DNA of 57,108 bases from Acetivibrio ethanolgignens (GCF_001461035.1 NZ_LNAM01000090.1:1-57108); one strand, 5' to 3'. Shown: positions 34,111 to 43,871, numbered from the stretch's first letter. The notes: a model not told the origin generated them from the letters alone. Made by a program: numbers and translations.

Positions 34111-37100
34111 CTAGCGGTAATATTCTACACCGGCTTCAAAAATATGCTGGTTCTGGTCTCCCACGATATTTAAGGCAACACCCTTTCCCCTTCTTTCGGA
34201 ATGTGCCATCTTACCAAGCACACGTCCATCCGGGCTTAGGATACCTTCAATGGCACAATAGGAACCGTTTGGATTGAAATCCTCATCCATTGTAGGATTG
34301 CCCTCTACATCTACATACTGGGTCGCTACCTGACCGTTCGCAAACAGCTTTGCAAGCCACTCAGCATTTGCAACAAAGCGTCCCTCACCATGGGAAGCCG
34401 GAATGCTGTAAACACCGCCAAGCTCTGCCTTTGCAAGCCAAGGAGATTTATTGGTAACAACCTTTGTATATACAGACTTGGAAATGTGGCGTCCGATGCT
34501 GTTTCTGGTCAGAGTTGGTGTATCCTCTGTCACATCGCAAATTTCACCATAAGGCACCAGTCCCAGCTTAATCAGAGCCTGAAAACCATTACAAATTCCA
34601 AGAACAAGACCATCCCTTTCCTTTAATAAGGTATTTACCGCTTCCTTTATCTTTTCATTACGGAATACAGAAGCAATAAATTTTGCAGAACCATCTGGTT
34701 CATCACCGGCACTGAAGCCGCCTGGGAACATAATCAGCTGAGCTTCCCTAATTGCCTTTGTATAAGCATCTACAGATTCGATGATATCCTGGCTGTTCTG
34801 ATTGCGGAATACTATTGTCTCTACCTCGGCTCCTGCTGCCATAAAGGCCTTCATCGTATCATATTCGCAGTTCGTCCCCGGGAATACAGGAATAAATACC
34901 TTTGGCTTTGCAATTTTATTCTTTGCAGTATATACAGTCTTTGCGTCAAAAAGCCTGGTTTCTACTGGCTTCATCTCTACACCGGAGCGAGTAGGGAATA
35001 CCTTTTCCAGAGTACTCGTCCAGGAGACTAAAGCCTCCTTCATAGAAACCTTTTCCTCACCATAAGTAAAGCATCCCTTATCTGTAACCTTACCTACTAC
35101 CTTGTAAGGCACTCCTAAGCCTGCCAGCTCATTTTCTGGAACCTCAGCCACAATCGCACCATACAGCGGCATGAAGTAATCTGACAGGGTTTCTTCTATA
35201 TTAAAATCAATACCTAATTTATTTCCAAAGGCCATCTTAGCTGCTGCCTCTGCTACACCACCAAAGCCTACTGCATAAGCAGATAAGAGCTTCTTTTCGT
35301 GAATCAGGGCTGTTATCTTTTCATATAAATCCATCATATATGGATAATTCGGCAAATCATAGGAATCTGCCTTTGCCTCAAATAGCACCAACACATTTCC
35401 CGCCTGCTTTAATTCCGGTGTTACTACATCAGAAAGCCGTGCCACGTTTACTGCAAAGGAGCAGAGTGTTGGTGGAACATCAATATCATTGAAGGTTCCG
35501 GACATACTATCCTTACCACCGATAGAAGGCAGGCCCAGCTTCATCTGAGCATCATAAGCACCCAGCAGAGCTGCCATAGGCTCTCCCCAACGCTTCGGAT
35601 CGTTTCCAAGACGCCGGAAATACTCCTGGAAGGTAAAACGAATCTTTTTATAATCTCCACCAGAAGCCACAATTTTTGCCACAGAGGAAAGTATCGCATA
35701 TTCAGCTCCGTGGTATGGACTCCAGCTGGATAAATACGGGTCAAAGCCGTAGCTCATCATAGTTACAGTGTCACAGCTTCCCGAAAGCACCGGCAGCTTT
35801 CCAATCATGGTCTGAGTCGGTGTCAGCTGATAGGCTCCACCGTAAGGCATTGTTACCGTACCGGCTCCGATAGAGCTGTCAAACATCTCTACCAGTCCCT
35901 TCTGGGAGCATACATTTAAGTCTTTTAGGTTATCCAAAAAGGCATTTCTAAAATGAGCTGCTTTTCTTTCTTTTGTCAAATAATTTTCTTCCCGGGATGG
36001 CATCGTTACACACACATCGGTCTCCTGATGGGCACCATTGGTATCTAAGAAGGCTCTGGAAATATTTACAATTTCCTTGCCCTTCCACAGCATTACCAAG
36101 CGAGGCTCCACGGTAACCTCTGCAACAACAACAGCCTCCAGATTTTCCTCTGCTGCAAAGGCAAGCATTTTATTCACATCTTTTTTATCTACAACAACAG
36201 CCATTCTTTCCTGAGACTCAGAAATCGCAAGCTCTGTTCCATCCAGTCCGGCGTACTTCTTCGGCACCCTGTCCAGATAAATGTGAAGGCCATCTGCCAG
36301 CTCACCAATGGCAACAGACACTCCACCGGCACCAAAGTCATTACATTTCTTAATAATAGAGCTTACCTCACCTCTGCGGAACAGTCTCTGAAGCTTTCTC
36401 TCTGTAGGTGCGTTTCCTTTCTGAACCTCAGCACCGCAGGTATGGATAGACTCTGTTGTATGGGATTTAGAGGAGCCTGTAGCACCACCGCAGCCATCAC
36501 GTCCGGTTCTTCCGCCCAGCAGAATAATCCTGTCACCCGGGTCTGAATTTTCACGGATTACATTTTTTCTAGGAGCGGCACCCATAACAGCACCGATTTC
36601 CATTCTCTTTGCTACATAATTCGGATGATAAATTTCATTTACCAGCCCGGTAGCCAGGCCAATCTGATTACCATAAGAGCTGTAGCCATCCGCAGCACCC
36701 TTTACAATCTTCTTCTGTGGGAGCTTGCCCTCTAAGGTAGCCTCTGCTCCCTTTGTCGGGTCAGCTGCACCGGTAACACGCATTGCCTGGTATACATAGC
36801 CACGGCCAGACAGGGGATCACGAATCGCACCGCCAAGGCAGGTAGCAGCACCACCAAAAGGCTCTATTTCCGTCGGATGGTTATGGGTCTCATTTTTAAA
36901 GAATACCAGCCACTCCTCTGTCTCTACCGTACCGTCTTCTCTTATCATTTCTACCGGTGCCACAATAGAGCAGGCATTAATTTCGTCAGAAGCCTCCATG
37001 TCCTCAAGCTTGCCTTCTGCTTTAAGCTTCCGCATCGCCATCAGAGCAATATCCATCAGGGATACATATTTATCCGGACGGTTCTTAAAAAGCTCGCCTC

Positions 37101-37881
37101 TGGCCTCTAAATAGGCCTTGTAGGTCTCTACCATCGGCTCATGGCAGTAGCCGTCCTCAAAGGTTATATTCTTTAATTCTGTTAAAAAGGTAGTATGACG
37201 GCAATGGTCAGACCAATAGGTATCCAGCACACGAATTTCGGTCATAGATGGGTCTCTCTTTTCCTCACCGGCAAAATATTTCTGAATATGCAGAAAATCC
37301 TGAAGGGTCATCGCCAGATTTAAAGAATCATACAGGCTCTTTAACTCTTCCTCTGGCATAGACTGGAAACCATCAAAAATTGCTACATCAGAAGGCTCCT
37401 CGAATTCTGTCTCCAGAGTCTCTGGCTTTATCTCATCTGTCACACGGGAATCCACTGGATTTACCAGATACTTTTTCACCTTTTCAAGCTCTGCATCACT
37501 GATGCCGCCGCACAGTACATAGGTCATGGCAGAGCGGATAATCGAATCCTCTGTCTCCTTTAAAAGCTTGACACACTGTTCTGCAGAATCGGCTCTCTGG
37601 TCAAACTGTCCCGGCAGATATTCTACTGAAAATACCTTATCATCTGGATTTGTTGCAAAGCTCTCTTCATATAAATTATCCACCGGAGGCTCAGAAAATA
37701 CAATCCTCTTTGCACGCTCATAGGTCCCATCACTTACATTTTCGATATCATAACGAACCAATACCCGGACAGCACTTAAGGTTTCTATTCCCAGATAGCT
37801 TTTAAACTCCTCCAAAAGCTCCTTTGCCCGTACAGCGTAAGGTGCCTTTTTTTCTACATAAATTCTTCTAACCTTGCTCAT
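34111..37881 (-). CDS. purL: phosphoribosylformylglycinamidine synthase (single-chain)
   Basis: 1256 residues, the long form that joins PurS-like, PurL and glutaminase PurQ parts. N-terminal linker and two AIRS-like halves (KNETHNHPTEIEPFGGAAT, DFGAGGVSVAIGELADG, SIGGKDSMSGTF) precede the class I glutaminase domain with catalytic Cys in GICNGFQALIKLG (about 1110) and late His in ASHGEGRF. It converts FGAR to FGAM in purine synthesis. No other pur genes adjoin it. A TATGAT (37938-37943) may be its -10 element. Confidence 0.97.
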   Translation of the reverse strand: MSKVRRIYVEKKAPYAVRAKELLEEFKSYLGIETLSAVRVLVRYDIENVSDGTYERAKRIVFSEPPVDNLYEESFATNPDDKVFSVEYLPGQFDQRADSAEQCVKLLKETEDSIIRSAMTYVLCGGISDAELEKVKKYLVNPVDSRVTDEIKPETLETEFEEPSDVAIFDGFQSMPEEELKSLYDSLNLAMTLQDFLHIQKYFAGEEKRDPSMTEIRVLDTYWSDHCRHTTFLTELKNITFEDGYCHEPMVETYKAYLEARGELFKNRPDKYVSLMDIALMAMRKLKAEGKLEDMEASDEINACSIVAPVEMIREDGTVETEEWLVFFKNETHNHPTEIEPFGGAATCLGGAIRDPLSGRGYVYQAMRVTGAADPTKGAEATLEGKLPQKKIVKGAADGYSSYGNQIGLATGLVNEIYHPNYVAKRMEIGAVMGAAPRKNVIRENSDPGDRIILLGGRTGRDGCGGATGSSKSHTTESIHTCGAEVQKGNAPTERKLQRLFRRGEVSSIIKKCNDFGAGGVSVAIGELADGLHIYLDRVPKKYAGLDGTELAISESQERMAVVVDKKDVNKMLAFAAEENLEAVVVAEVTVEPRLVMLWKGKEIVNISRAFLDTNGAHQETDVCVTMPSREENYLTKERKAAHFRNAFLDNLKDLNVCSQKGLVEMFDSSIGAGTVTMPYGGAYQLTPTQTMIGKLPVLSGSCDTVTMMSYGFDPYLSSWSPYHGAEYAILSSVAKIVASGGDYKKIRFTFQEYFRRLGNDPKRWGEPMAALLGAYDAQMKLGLPSIGGKDSMSGTFNDIDVPPTLCSFAVNVARLSDVVTPELKQAGNVLVLFEAKADSYDLPNYPYMMDLYEKITALIHEKKLLSAYAVGFGGVAEAAAKMAFGNKLGIDFNIEETLSDYFMPLYGAIVAEVPENELAGLGVPYKVVGKVTDKGCFTYGEEKVSMKEALVSWTSTLEKVFPTRSGVEMKPVETRLFDAKTVYTAKNKIAKPKVFIPVFPGTNCEYDTMKAFMAAGAEVETIVFRNQNSQDIIESVDAYTKAIREAQLIMFPGGFSAGDEPDGSAKFIASVFRNEKIKEAVNTLLKERDGLVLGICNGFQALIKLGLVPYGEICDVTEDTPTLTRNSIGRHISKSVYTKVVTNKSPWLAKAELGGVYSIPASHGEGRFVANAEWLAKLFANGQVATQYVDVEGNPTMDEDFNPNGSYCAIEGILSPDGRVLGKMAHSERRGKGVALNIVGDQNQHIFEAGVEYYR

Positions 37882-38010
37882 ACTTACCTCATTTCTGCGG
37901 CATCTGCCTGCAATTTCCTTTCCTCTTGTATAAGCCTATCATACCATATATTTTTTTATAAATAAAATTAATGAATTTAACAAATCATATTAGGGAGGAT
38001 AATAAATAAC

Positions 38011-38038
38011 AAAAAAGCCCTGTTTCCAGAGCTTTTTT
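38011..38038 (-). terminator. intrinsic terminator after the foldase operon
   Basis: AAAAAAGCTCTG-GAAA-CAGGGCTTTTTT hairpin with a strong T-run on the minus strand, 25 bp after the stop of the downstream foldase gene. Its symmetry may also allow plus-strand function. Confidence 0.85.
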
Positions 38039-38063
38039 ATCATTATAAGCATTCTCTGCTTTT

Positions 38064-39161
38064 TTACATTGTCAGATTTCCAAGCTCTACCTTATCCCAC
38101 TCCTTAGAGTTAATCTTTACCTCATAGGTTTCATAGATAGAAAGGTATTCCTCATCAAATCTCTGGTTCTCTACTTCTTCGATGGCATCGGCTACCTCTT
38201 CTTCATAACGGTCAGTAGAATTATTATCTATCATCTTAACGATGTAATAACCGTCTTCGCCTTCTACCACATCAGAAATCTCACCATTTCCCATAGTCAT
38301 AGCTTTTTTCATAACAGCTGCATCATAGCTTTCATCTTCTTTAATAAAATTAATCGCCCTATAGGATACAACCTGTTCCTCATCCTCGCTGTCCAAGGCC
38401 TTACTCCAGTCCTCTGTATTCTTTGCAGCCTCTGCTTCCTTTATTAAAGCAGCTTTTAACTCTTCCTTCTGTGCACTTGTCAGTTCATTACCTTCTTCAT
38501 CGGCCTTTGTAGATACATAGAAGCACTGGGTCTTATATTCTCTATATTGTTCCTTATCGATGCCAGCACGAATTTCTTCATCATTGATATCAAAGCTATC
38601 AATTATATCCTGTTTATAACGAAGGGCAACGGCCTCCTTTGTCAGAATTTCTGTCAGCTCATCTTCTGTAAAACCTGTTTTCTTTTTCTGTGCATCAGAC
38701 ATATTCTCCAGGGTTTCCTTTGCGGAGGTTTTAGCCGCCTCCCTTTCCTCCTCTGTAGCTTCGTAGCCATTCTTTACTGCTTCTGCATACAAAAGCTGCT
38801 GCTCAATTTCATTATTAACAATTTCTTCTCTTACGCTTTGCTGGGTGGTTACACCATTATTCTCCATATCCCAATAGCTCTGGGTATAGCCCATCTGCTG
38901 GTAAAGAGATGCAATAGAATTATGCATCTGTTCACTTTGCATAATCCGATAGGTCATATCCTCTAAATAAGTTTTTTCACCGTTTACCGTAAGGATCAGC
39001 TTAGGGTGCAGATTCTCCCAGGCAATATATCCACTCATAAGCACAAGTAAGGCACCAAAAATGGCTACCAGAAAAACTCCCTTCTTGCTTCCCGCGTCCT
39101 GCTTCTTCGGCTGCTTTTTTGCCTTTGTATTTCCTTTTACTACCTTTTTTGTTGAATTCAT
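38064..39161 (-). CDS. membrane-anchored SurA/PrsA-like peptidyl-prolyl isomerase
   Basis: 365 residues: Lys-rich cytoplasmic N-terminus, one membrane helix (about 30-48), SurA-N-like helical region (MTYRIMQSEQ, REEIVNNEIEQQLLYAEAVKNGY), then a parvulin-like part (FDINDEEI, TQCFYVST, GNGEISDVVEGEDGYYIVKMIDN). It should help folding of secreted proteins at the outer membrane face. A paralogous lipoprotein gene is 13 bp upstream; both share the GEDGYYII/V-K/R-MID segment. Confidence 0.85.
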   Translation of the reverse strand: MNSTKKVVKGNTKAKKQPKKQDAGSKKGVFLVAIFGALLVLMSGYIAWENLHPKLILTVNGEKTYLEDMTYRIMQSEQMHNSIASLYQQMGYTQSYWDMENNGVTTQQSVREEIVNNEIEQQLLYAEAVKNGYEATEEEREAAKTSAKETLENMSDAQKKKTGFTEDELTEILTKEAVALRYKQDIIDSFDINDEEIRAGIDKEQYREYKTQCFYVSTKADEEGNELTSAQKEELKAALIKEAEAAKNTEDWSKALDSEDEEQVVSYRAINFIKEDESYDAAVMKKAMTMGNGEISDVVEGEDGYYIVKMIDNNSTDRYEEEVADAIEEVENQRFDEEYLSIYETYEVKINSKEWDKVELGNLTM

Positions 39162-39174
39162 AATCTCCTCTTTT

Positions 39175-40137
39175 CTACTCTTTTGTCAATTCTCCAATCA
39201 CAAGAGAATCCCATCCCGAGTCATATTTTTTAATTTTAAATTCCTTTTTGATTTTCTCATAAGCCGCTTTAAAGGCCTCATTTCTTGCATTTAAAATTGC
39301 CTCTTCACAGGCAGCCTCATAGCTTTCTTTGGAGCTATCATCTATCATCCGTATAATGTAATAGCCGTCCTCTTCTGCTACTATCTGTTTACAGACCTCA
39401 CCGTTGGAAAGCTGTAGTGCCTCTTTTTCAAAGCTCTCTCCCAGAGAATAATCCCCTTCCCTAAAGCCAATCCTTCCTGCCTCCAGCACATCAGGCTGCT
39501 CCTCTGCCATTTTGGTAAAATCCTCTCCGGCAAAAGCCCGCTCCAGGTATGGCTCTAAAGCTTCTTTCCTCGAAGCATACAGATATTCTACATCATACTG
39601 GACATATTCCTCTTCTAAAATCATAGAGACCGCTTTTTCTTCATTGACCTCCAGACTCTCCATCAGGGCATCATAATACTTATTTCCCAGAGTTATTTTT
39701 TTCTTCAGAGAAATAAACTCCTTCCTTTCAAGACCGATTACCTCTCTTTGCTTTTCTCCAAGTCCGGCATATTCCTCTGTAGCCTCTTTTTCACAGGCAG
39801 CCGCTTCCTCTTCACTTAGACTGTAGCCTGCCTCCTCTGCCTTCCTCGCAAAAACACTATACATAACCGCATTTTCATAGGCATCCTCCTTCGCCACCTC
39901 GCGAAAGGTCTTGCCATCCTTGTACTCCGTGTCCCAATAGCTTTCAGAAAAGAAATTCTGATACATCTCCTCATAGATCTGGCCATCCTTCTCCGCCTGA
40001 TACACATAATACATAAGCTCCGGCAGATACAGCTTTTCCTTTCCCACCTTGACTACGGGACTTGTCCCACAGCCGGTAAAAAGAAAAATAACAGCCAGAA
40101 GAGTCGCTGCTCCCAGATGTTTTTTCCACGCCTTCAT
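39175..40137 (-). CDS. PrsA/SurA-like foldase lipoprotein
   Basis: 320 residues. Signal peptide with lipobox FLFTGC (Cys about 23), so anchored to the membrane by lipid. The rest follows the same layout as the downstream paralogue: helical N-domain and a PPIase-like domain with VLEAGRIGFREGDYS and EEDGYYIIRMIDD. I start it at 40137, where GAGGAAAA lies upstream; the frame to 40173 lacks a ribosome site. The two genes probably form one operon, ending at the terminator at 38011. Confidence 0.85.
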   Translation of the reverse strand: MKAWKKHLGAATLLAVIFLFTGCGTSPVVKVGKEKLYLPELMYYVYQAEKDGQIYEEMYQNFFSESYWDTEYKDGKTFREVAKEDAYENAVMYSVFARKAEEAGYSLSEEEAAACEKEATEEYAGLGEKQREVIGLERKEFISLKKKITLGNKYYDALMESLEVNEEKAVSMILEEEYVQYDVEYLYASRKEALEPYLERAFAGEDFTKMAEEQPDVLEAGRIGFREGDYSLGESFEKEALQLSNGEVCKQIVAEEDGYYIIRMIDDSSKESYEAACEEAILNARNEAFKAAYEKIKKEFKIKKYDSGWDSLVIGELTKE

Positions 40138-40343
40138 TTTTTCCTCATTTCTTTTCACATTTTTCCCATACAAGGGTACTACTTTATTCTATCTTAAATT
40201 CCTCATAAGTCAAGAAATTACACTAAAATTTCACAGTTATTTCATGTTTTTTCTTGTTTTTCTTATTTTTTTATGCTACAGTTATTTTAATAAGTACAGC
40301 TTATAATTAATTGCAAAAATTTTTTATTGGAGATGAAGTATCC

Positions 40344-41252
40344 ATGGATATTAATTTTGAATTATATAAGGTCTTCTACTATGTGGCCAAAACATTGAGC
40401 TTCTCCGACGCTTCTAAAGAGCTGTTTATCTCCCAGTCTGCTGTCAGCCAATCTATCAAAACACTGGAGAAACGGCTAAACCAGACTCTTTTCATTCGAA
40501 GTACAAAAAAGGTCCGCCTTACAAAAGAGGGCGAACTGCTTTTTAAGCATATTGAACCTGCTGTTAATCTGATTATTCGCGGTGAATCACAAATTTTAGA
40601 CGCTGGCTCCTTAAAGGGCGGACAGCTTAGAATTGGTGCAAGCGATACGATCTGCCGTTATTTTTTAGTTCCTTATCTGAAAGAGTTTCATAAAAAATAT
40701 CCAGCTGTCCACATCAAGGTGACGAACGGCACCTCTTTGCAATGCGTCGATTTACTGGAAAATAATCAGGTGGATTTAATCATCACCAATTTTCCAAATG
40801 TCCGACTGAATAATATCAGTGATGTCGTTCCGATTACGGAATTTTCTGATATTTTTATTGCCAGCCAGGAGGCCTTTTCAGAGCTTTTAAACCGTATAAT
40901 TACTCTGGAGGAGCTACAGACCTATCCACTTCTTATGCTGGAGCAGCACTCTACTACCAGCCAGTTTCTGCACCGGCTGTTTTTAAAAAACCACCTAGAT
41001 CTGGCTCCTGCTGTAGAGCTAAGCAGCAATGACCTGTTGATTGATTTAGCTAAAATTGGTCTCGGCATTGCCTTTGTTCCCGATTTTTGCATTCAGGAGC
41101 AAAAAAAAGGACTTTTTACACTACAGCTTTCCGAAGGACTTCCAAGCCGCAAACTGGTAGCTGCCTACAATGGCCAGTTCTCTTTGTTCGGAGCTGCCGA
41201 AGAATTTTTAAATATGCTTTTAGGAGATACAAAAAATCATGCAATCAACTAA
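40344..41252 (+). CDS. LysR family transcriptional regulator
   Basis: 302 residues. N-terminal winged helix (YKVFYYVAKTLSFSDASKEL, SQSAVSQSIKTLEKRLNQ, RSTKKVRLTKEGE), then a periplasmic-binding-like effector domain (GGQLRIGASDTICRYFLVP, DLIITNFP). The ATG at 40344 (MDINFELYKVF) has GGAGATG upstream and fits the usual LysR N-terminus; the frame from 40311 adds 11 residues of no likeness. Next on the same strand, overlapping by 14 bp, is an AzlC-like stub, which suggests that this regulator once controlled an azlC-azlD-type exporter. Confidence 0.92.
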   Translation: MDINFELYKVFYYVAKTLSFSDASKELFISQSAVSQSIKTLEKRLNQTLFIRSTKKVRLTKEGELLFKHIEPAVNLIIRGESQILDAGSLKGGQLRIGASDTICRYFLVPYLKEFHKKYPAVHIKVTNGTSLQCVDLLENNQVDLIITNFPNVRLNNISDVVPITEFSDIFIASQEAFSELLNRIITLEELQTYPLLMLEQHSTTSQFLHRLFLKNHLDLAPAVELSSNDLLIDLAKIGLGIAFVPDFCIQEQKKGLFTLQLSEGLPSRKLVAAYNGQFSLFGAAEEFLNMLLGDTKNHAIN

Positions 41253-41343
41253 GAAAAACCAGTTTTTCCATGGAGTAAAGCAGGGCTTTCCCATTGCCAT
41301 CGGAGCCATTCTCACGGTTTTCCTGACCGGATTGATATTTTAG
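41239..41343 (+). pseudogene. 34-codon remnant resembling the AzlC N-terminus
   Basis: Starting at ATG 41239 (GGAG 12 bases upstream, overlapping the lysR end), the frame encodes 34 residues and ends with TAG. HGVKQGFPIAIGAILTVF resembles the first helix of AzlC branched-chain amino acid permeases (G-x-K/R-x-G-x-P-I-A-x-G). The rest of an AzlC (about 230 residues) is missing and a terminator follows 8 bp later. It may be a truncated gene or, less likely, a functional small membrane protein. Confidence 0.5.
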
Positions 41344-41350
41344 ATATACT

Positions 41351-41388
41351 AAAATAAGGCAACCAGCTTTAACTGATTGCCTTATTTT
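41351..41388 (+). terminator. intrinsic terminator after lysR
   Basis: AAAATAAGGCAA and TTGCCTTATTTT form a perfect 12-bp stem with an inner CAGCTTTAACTG hairpin. Flanked by A and T runs, it may work in both directions, for lysR on plus and tRNA-Leu on minus. Confidence 0.82.
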
Positions 41389-41390
41389 CA

Positions 41391-41474
41391 TGCGGGAAAA
41401 GGGACTTGAACCCTCACGTACGTACATACACATGAACCTGAATCATGCCTGTCTGCCAATTCCAGCATTCCCGC
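41391..41474 (-). tRNA. tRNA-Leu (anticodon CAG)
   Basis: Read on the minus strand: acceptor GCGGGAA with TTCCCGC, D-arm with TGGCAGACAGG, anticodon stem CATGA/TCATG around loop TTCAGGT (anticodon CAG), a long class II variable arm (TGTATGTACGTACG) and T-arm GAGGGTTCAAGTCCC. Discriminator A at 41391; CCA not encoded. It reads the leucine codon CTG. Confidence 0.93.
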
Positions 41475-41564
41475 ATATCTCATTCGGACTATGATAGTTT
41501 AACATCTTTATTATTAAATGTCAACTCTTTTTTTATTTTTCTTTCATTTTTTTGAATTCCTTTC

Positions 41565-42386
41565 TTATCTGCGACAGAAAGGGTAATCCATCCGATTTTT
41601 CAGGCACTGAAGCTCATACACCGGTTGTTCAAAATCAAACTCTCCTGTAAATAACTCTGTTTCAACTACAATTCCCGTATAGTTCTCCCAGCCTATTTCT
41701 AGAAAGGCTTCCTTTGACTGTTCAATACTTCCCCGGCTGGTTTGCCGGCAAAGATAAGTGCTTTCCGGAACCCGGAAAAAGTTTTCACACTCTGTAGGAC
41801 ATCCTCCCTGCACATCCACAAAAAGATACGCTTTCTTCTCTCCTCCCCGATACAGATGGAAAATTCCTAACTCATATCCAATGGAAAATCCCTGTTTTTC
41901 AGCCTCCAGCATTAGTTTTGTAAGCTGACGTGCATAGTCTTCCCTTCCCTTTGGCTCCTTACAGCCATCAATAAACCATTCCCGCTCTGGCAGTACACAT
42001 TCCATCGTTTCGCTTTTTCCCAGATAGGCAGCCGTCCGGGAAATTTCTTTTTGAGCCTCATCAATAAAAGCCAGTCCTTCTTCAATTCTCCGCTGCTTTT
42101 CCTCTGCAATCTGCCTTCCATAATTAAAAAGCTCTGCATAACGAATCCGACGTCCATCCTCATCTATAAAATTTGTAAAGTTCTTCAACGGAATATCAAG
42201 CTCTACACACATTTTTATCGCATCAATCACGCTCAGCTGTGGAAAGGTATAGTAGCGGTATCCCGTGTCCGGGTCTGTGTAGGCCGGCCGTAAAATTCCC
42301 AGTCTGTCATAATAACGAAGAGATTTGATATGCACTCCAGACAATCTGGATACAGTTCCAATCGAAAGTAATTCTGCGTTTTTCAA
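41565..42386 (-). CDS. MerR family regulator with effector-binding domain (BltR/BmrR-like)
   Basis: 273 residues. MerR helix-turn-helix (LSIGTVSRLSGVHIKSLRYYDRLGIL, PDTGYRYYTFPQL), a dimerising coiled coil (about 80-120), and a C-terminal GyrI-like domain for drug-like ligands. The start is TTG at 42386 with AAAGGAGAAG upstream; an ATG at 42416 is open in frame but lies only about 12 bases from the predicted transcript start. It is divergent from a MATE pump gene 107 bp away, and probably controls it, as BmrR and BltR control drug pumps. Confidence 0.88.
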   Translation of the reverse strand: MKNAELLSIGTVSRLSGVHIKSLRYYDRLGILRPAYTDPDTGYRYYTFPQLSVIDAIKMCVELDIPLKNFTNFIDEDGRRIRYAELFNYGRQIAEEKQRRIEEGLAFIDEAQKEISRTAAYLGKSETMECVLPEREWFIDGCKEPKGREDYARQLTKLMLEAEKQGFSIGYELGIFHLYRGGEKKAYLFVDVQGGCPTECENFFRVPESTYLCRQTSRGSIEQSKEAFLEIGWENYTGIVVETELFTGEFDFEQPVYELQCLKNRMDYPFCRR

Positions 42387-42434
42387 GTTCTTCTCCTTTC
42401 TGCTTGACTCTCCCATAATGGTATACTCTATTAT

Positions 42435-42463
42435 AATATATACGACTGTTTCGGTTCTGTCAA
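42435..42463 (-). promoter_or_regulatory. promoter of the merR gene
   Basis: TTGACA (42458-42463) and TATATT (42435-42440) with 17 bp spacing on the minus strand. It sits in the divergent gap between the MerR regulator and the MATE gene, so binding there could affect both. Confidence 0.65.
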
Positions 42464-42493
42464 TTATATGCATATAAAAGGAGGTTTTACTTT

Positions 42494-43825
42494 ATGAAGT
42501 ATTCATTGGAACGACCGATAACAGCTGCTTCTTTGCTGAGATTTTCTCTCCCAACCATCATATCCATGATTTTTATGGGAATTTACACGACGATTGATGG
42601 TGTTTTCGTTTCCCAGCTGATTGGAACGGACGCCCTTTCCTCGGTCAATATTATCATGCCCGTTGCCAATGCCGCCATTGCAGTAGGCACTATGTTTGGA
42701 ACTGGCGGCAATGCCATCGTGGCAAAACGTCTTGGTGAAGGCAGGGAACAGACTGCCCGGGAAAACTTTTCCCTGATTCTTATTACAGCAGCTATCGTAG
42801 GTTTAATTTTTACCGTTGCCGGGCTTATTTTTATCAATCCGCTGGTATTCTTTTTAGGCTCTGACCAGAGTCTTTACACCTACTGCTATGACTATGCCCT
42901 CTATACCCTGCTTTTTGTTCCAGCCTGTGTATTTGCCATGATTTTTCAGGTATTCTTTATCACCGCAGGACATGCGGGTCTGGGACTAAGCTTTTCCATT
43001 GCCGGTGGGTTGTCTAATATAGTACTGGATTATGTTCTGATTCATATGTACAGCTGGGGTATTAAAGGAGCTGCCGTCGCAACAGGTATCAGCTATACGA
43101 TTCCATCTCTTGCTGGTTTTGCCTATTTTGCTTTCTGTAAAAAGAACCAGATTCATATCTGCCGCCCAAAGTTTCATTGGAATGTAATACAAAAGGCTTG
43201 CCTAAACGGTGCTTCGGAAATGGTAACAAATCTTTCTATGAGTGTAGTTACCCTTCTTTTTAACCTGATTATGATGGAATTTGCCGGTTCTGACGGGGTT
43301 GCCTCTGTTACAATTATTTTGTATTCCCAGTATCTGATGTCCTGTGTCTACCTGGGTTATGCCGTTGGAATTGCTCCTATCATCAGCTATAATTATGGTC
43401 GCAGAGATACTAATCGGCTAAAAAAGTTGTTTCGTTTAAGCCTTATTATCATTACGATAGCCTCCATTATGACCTTTACAACCAGCCTTATTTTTGCGAG
43501 TCCATTGGTCGCAATTTTTTCCTCCCATGAAAGCAGGGTTTACGAAATAGCAGTTTACGGCTTCCGGCTCTTTTCCACCAGCTTTCTCTTTATGGGCTTT
43601 AACATCTATGGCTCTGCTATGTTTACAGCATTGTCCGATGGAATTACCTCCGCTGTTTTATCCCTGCTTCGAACACTGGTCTTTGTAATCCTGGCGGTTA
43701 TTCTGCTCCCAAAATTCATTGGTATGGATGGCGTATGGTTTTCTATTCCAATGGCTGAACTTCTCGGTCTTTTCGTCACCTTCTTTCTCTTCTGGAAAAA
43801 GAAAGCCGTTTATCACTATGCATAA
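42494..43825 (+). CDS. MATE family efflux transporter
   Basis: 443 residues with 12 membrane helices in two homologous halves. The N-terminal half has FSLPTIISMIFMGIYTTIDGVFVS and GTGGNAIVAKRLGEG, and the second half has the repeated pattern (KACLNGASEMVTNLSMSVV, YGRRDTNRLKKLF). It exports cationic drugs or metabolites with Na+ or H+ antiport. AAAAGGAGG precedes the ATG. It is divergent from a MerR regulator and ends at a strong terminator. Confidence 0.92.
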   Translation: MKYSLERPITAASLLRFSLPTIISMIFMGIYTTIDGVFVSQLIGTDALSSVNIIMPVANAAIAVGTMFGTGGNAIVAKRLGEGREQTARENFSLILITAAIVGLIFTVAGLIFINPLVFFLGSDQSLYTYCYDYALYTLLFVPACVFAMIFQVFFITAGHAGLGLSFSIAGGLSNIVLDYVLIHMYSWGIKGAAVATGISYTIPSLAGFAYFAFCKKNQIHICRPKFHWNVIQKACLNGASEMVTNLSMSVVTLLFNLIMMEFAGSDGVASVTIILYSQYLMSCVYLGYAVGIAPIISYNYGRRDTNRLKKLFRLSLIIITIASIMTFTTSLIFASPLVAIFSSHESRVYEIAVYGFRLFSTSFLFMGFNIYGSAMFTALSDGITSAVLSLLRTLVFVILAVILLPKFIGMDGVWFSIPMAELLGLFVTFFLFWKKKAVYHYA

Positions 43826-43871
43826 AAAGAAGAGAAAGTGTTTTATAAAAAAGCACTTTCCCTTCTTTTTT
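43824..43871. terminator. bidirectional terminator between MATE and GGDEF-EAL genes
   Basis: AAAAAGAAGAGAAAGTG pairs with CACTTTCCCTTCTTTTT; poly-A and poly-T ends allow function for both convergent genes. It overlaps both stop codons. Confidence 0.85.

Noticed and set aside
41245-41433. 62-codon minus-strand frame
   Set aside because: It overlaps tRNA-Leu and the terminator.
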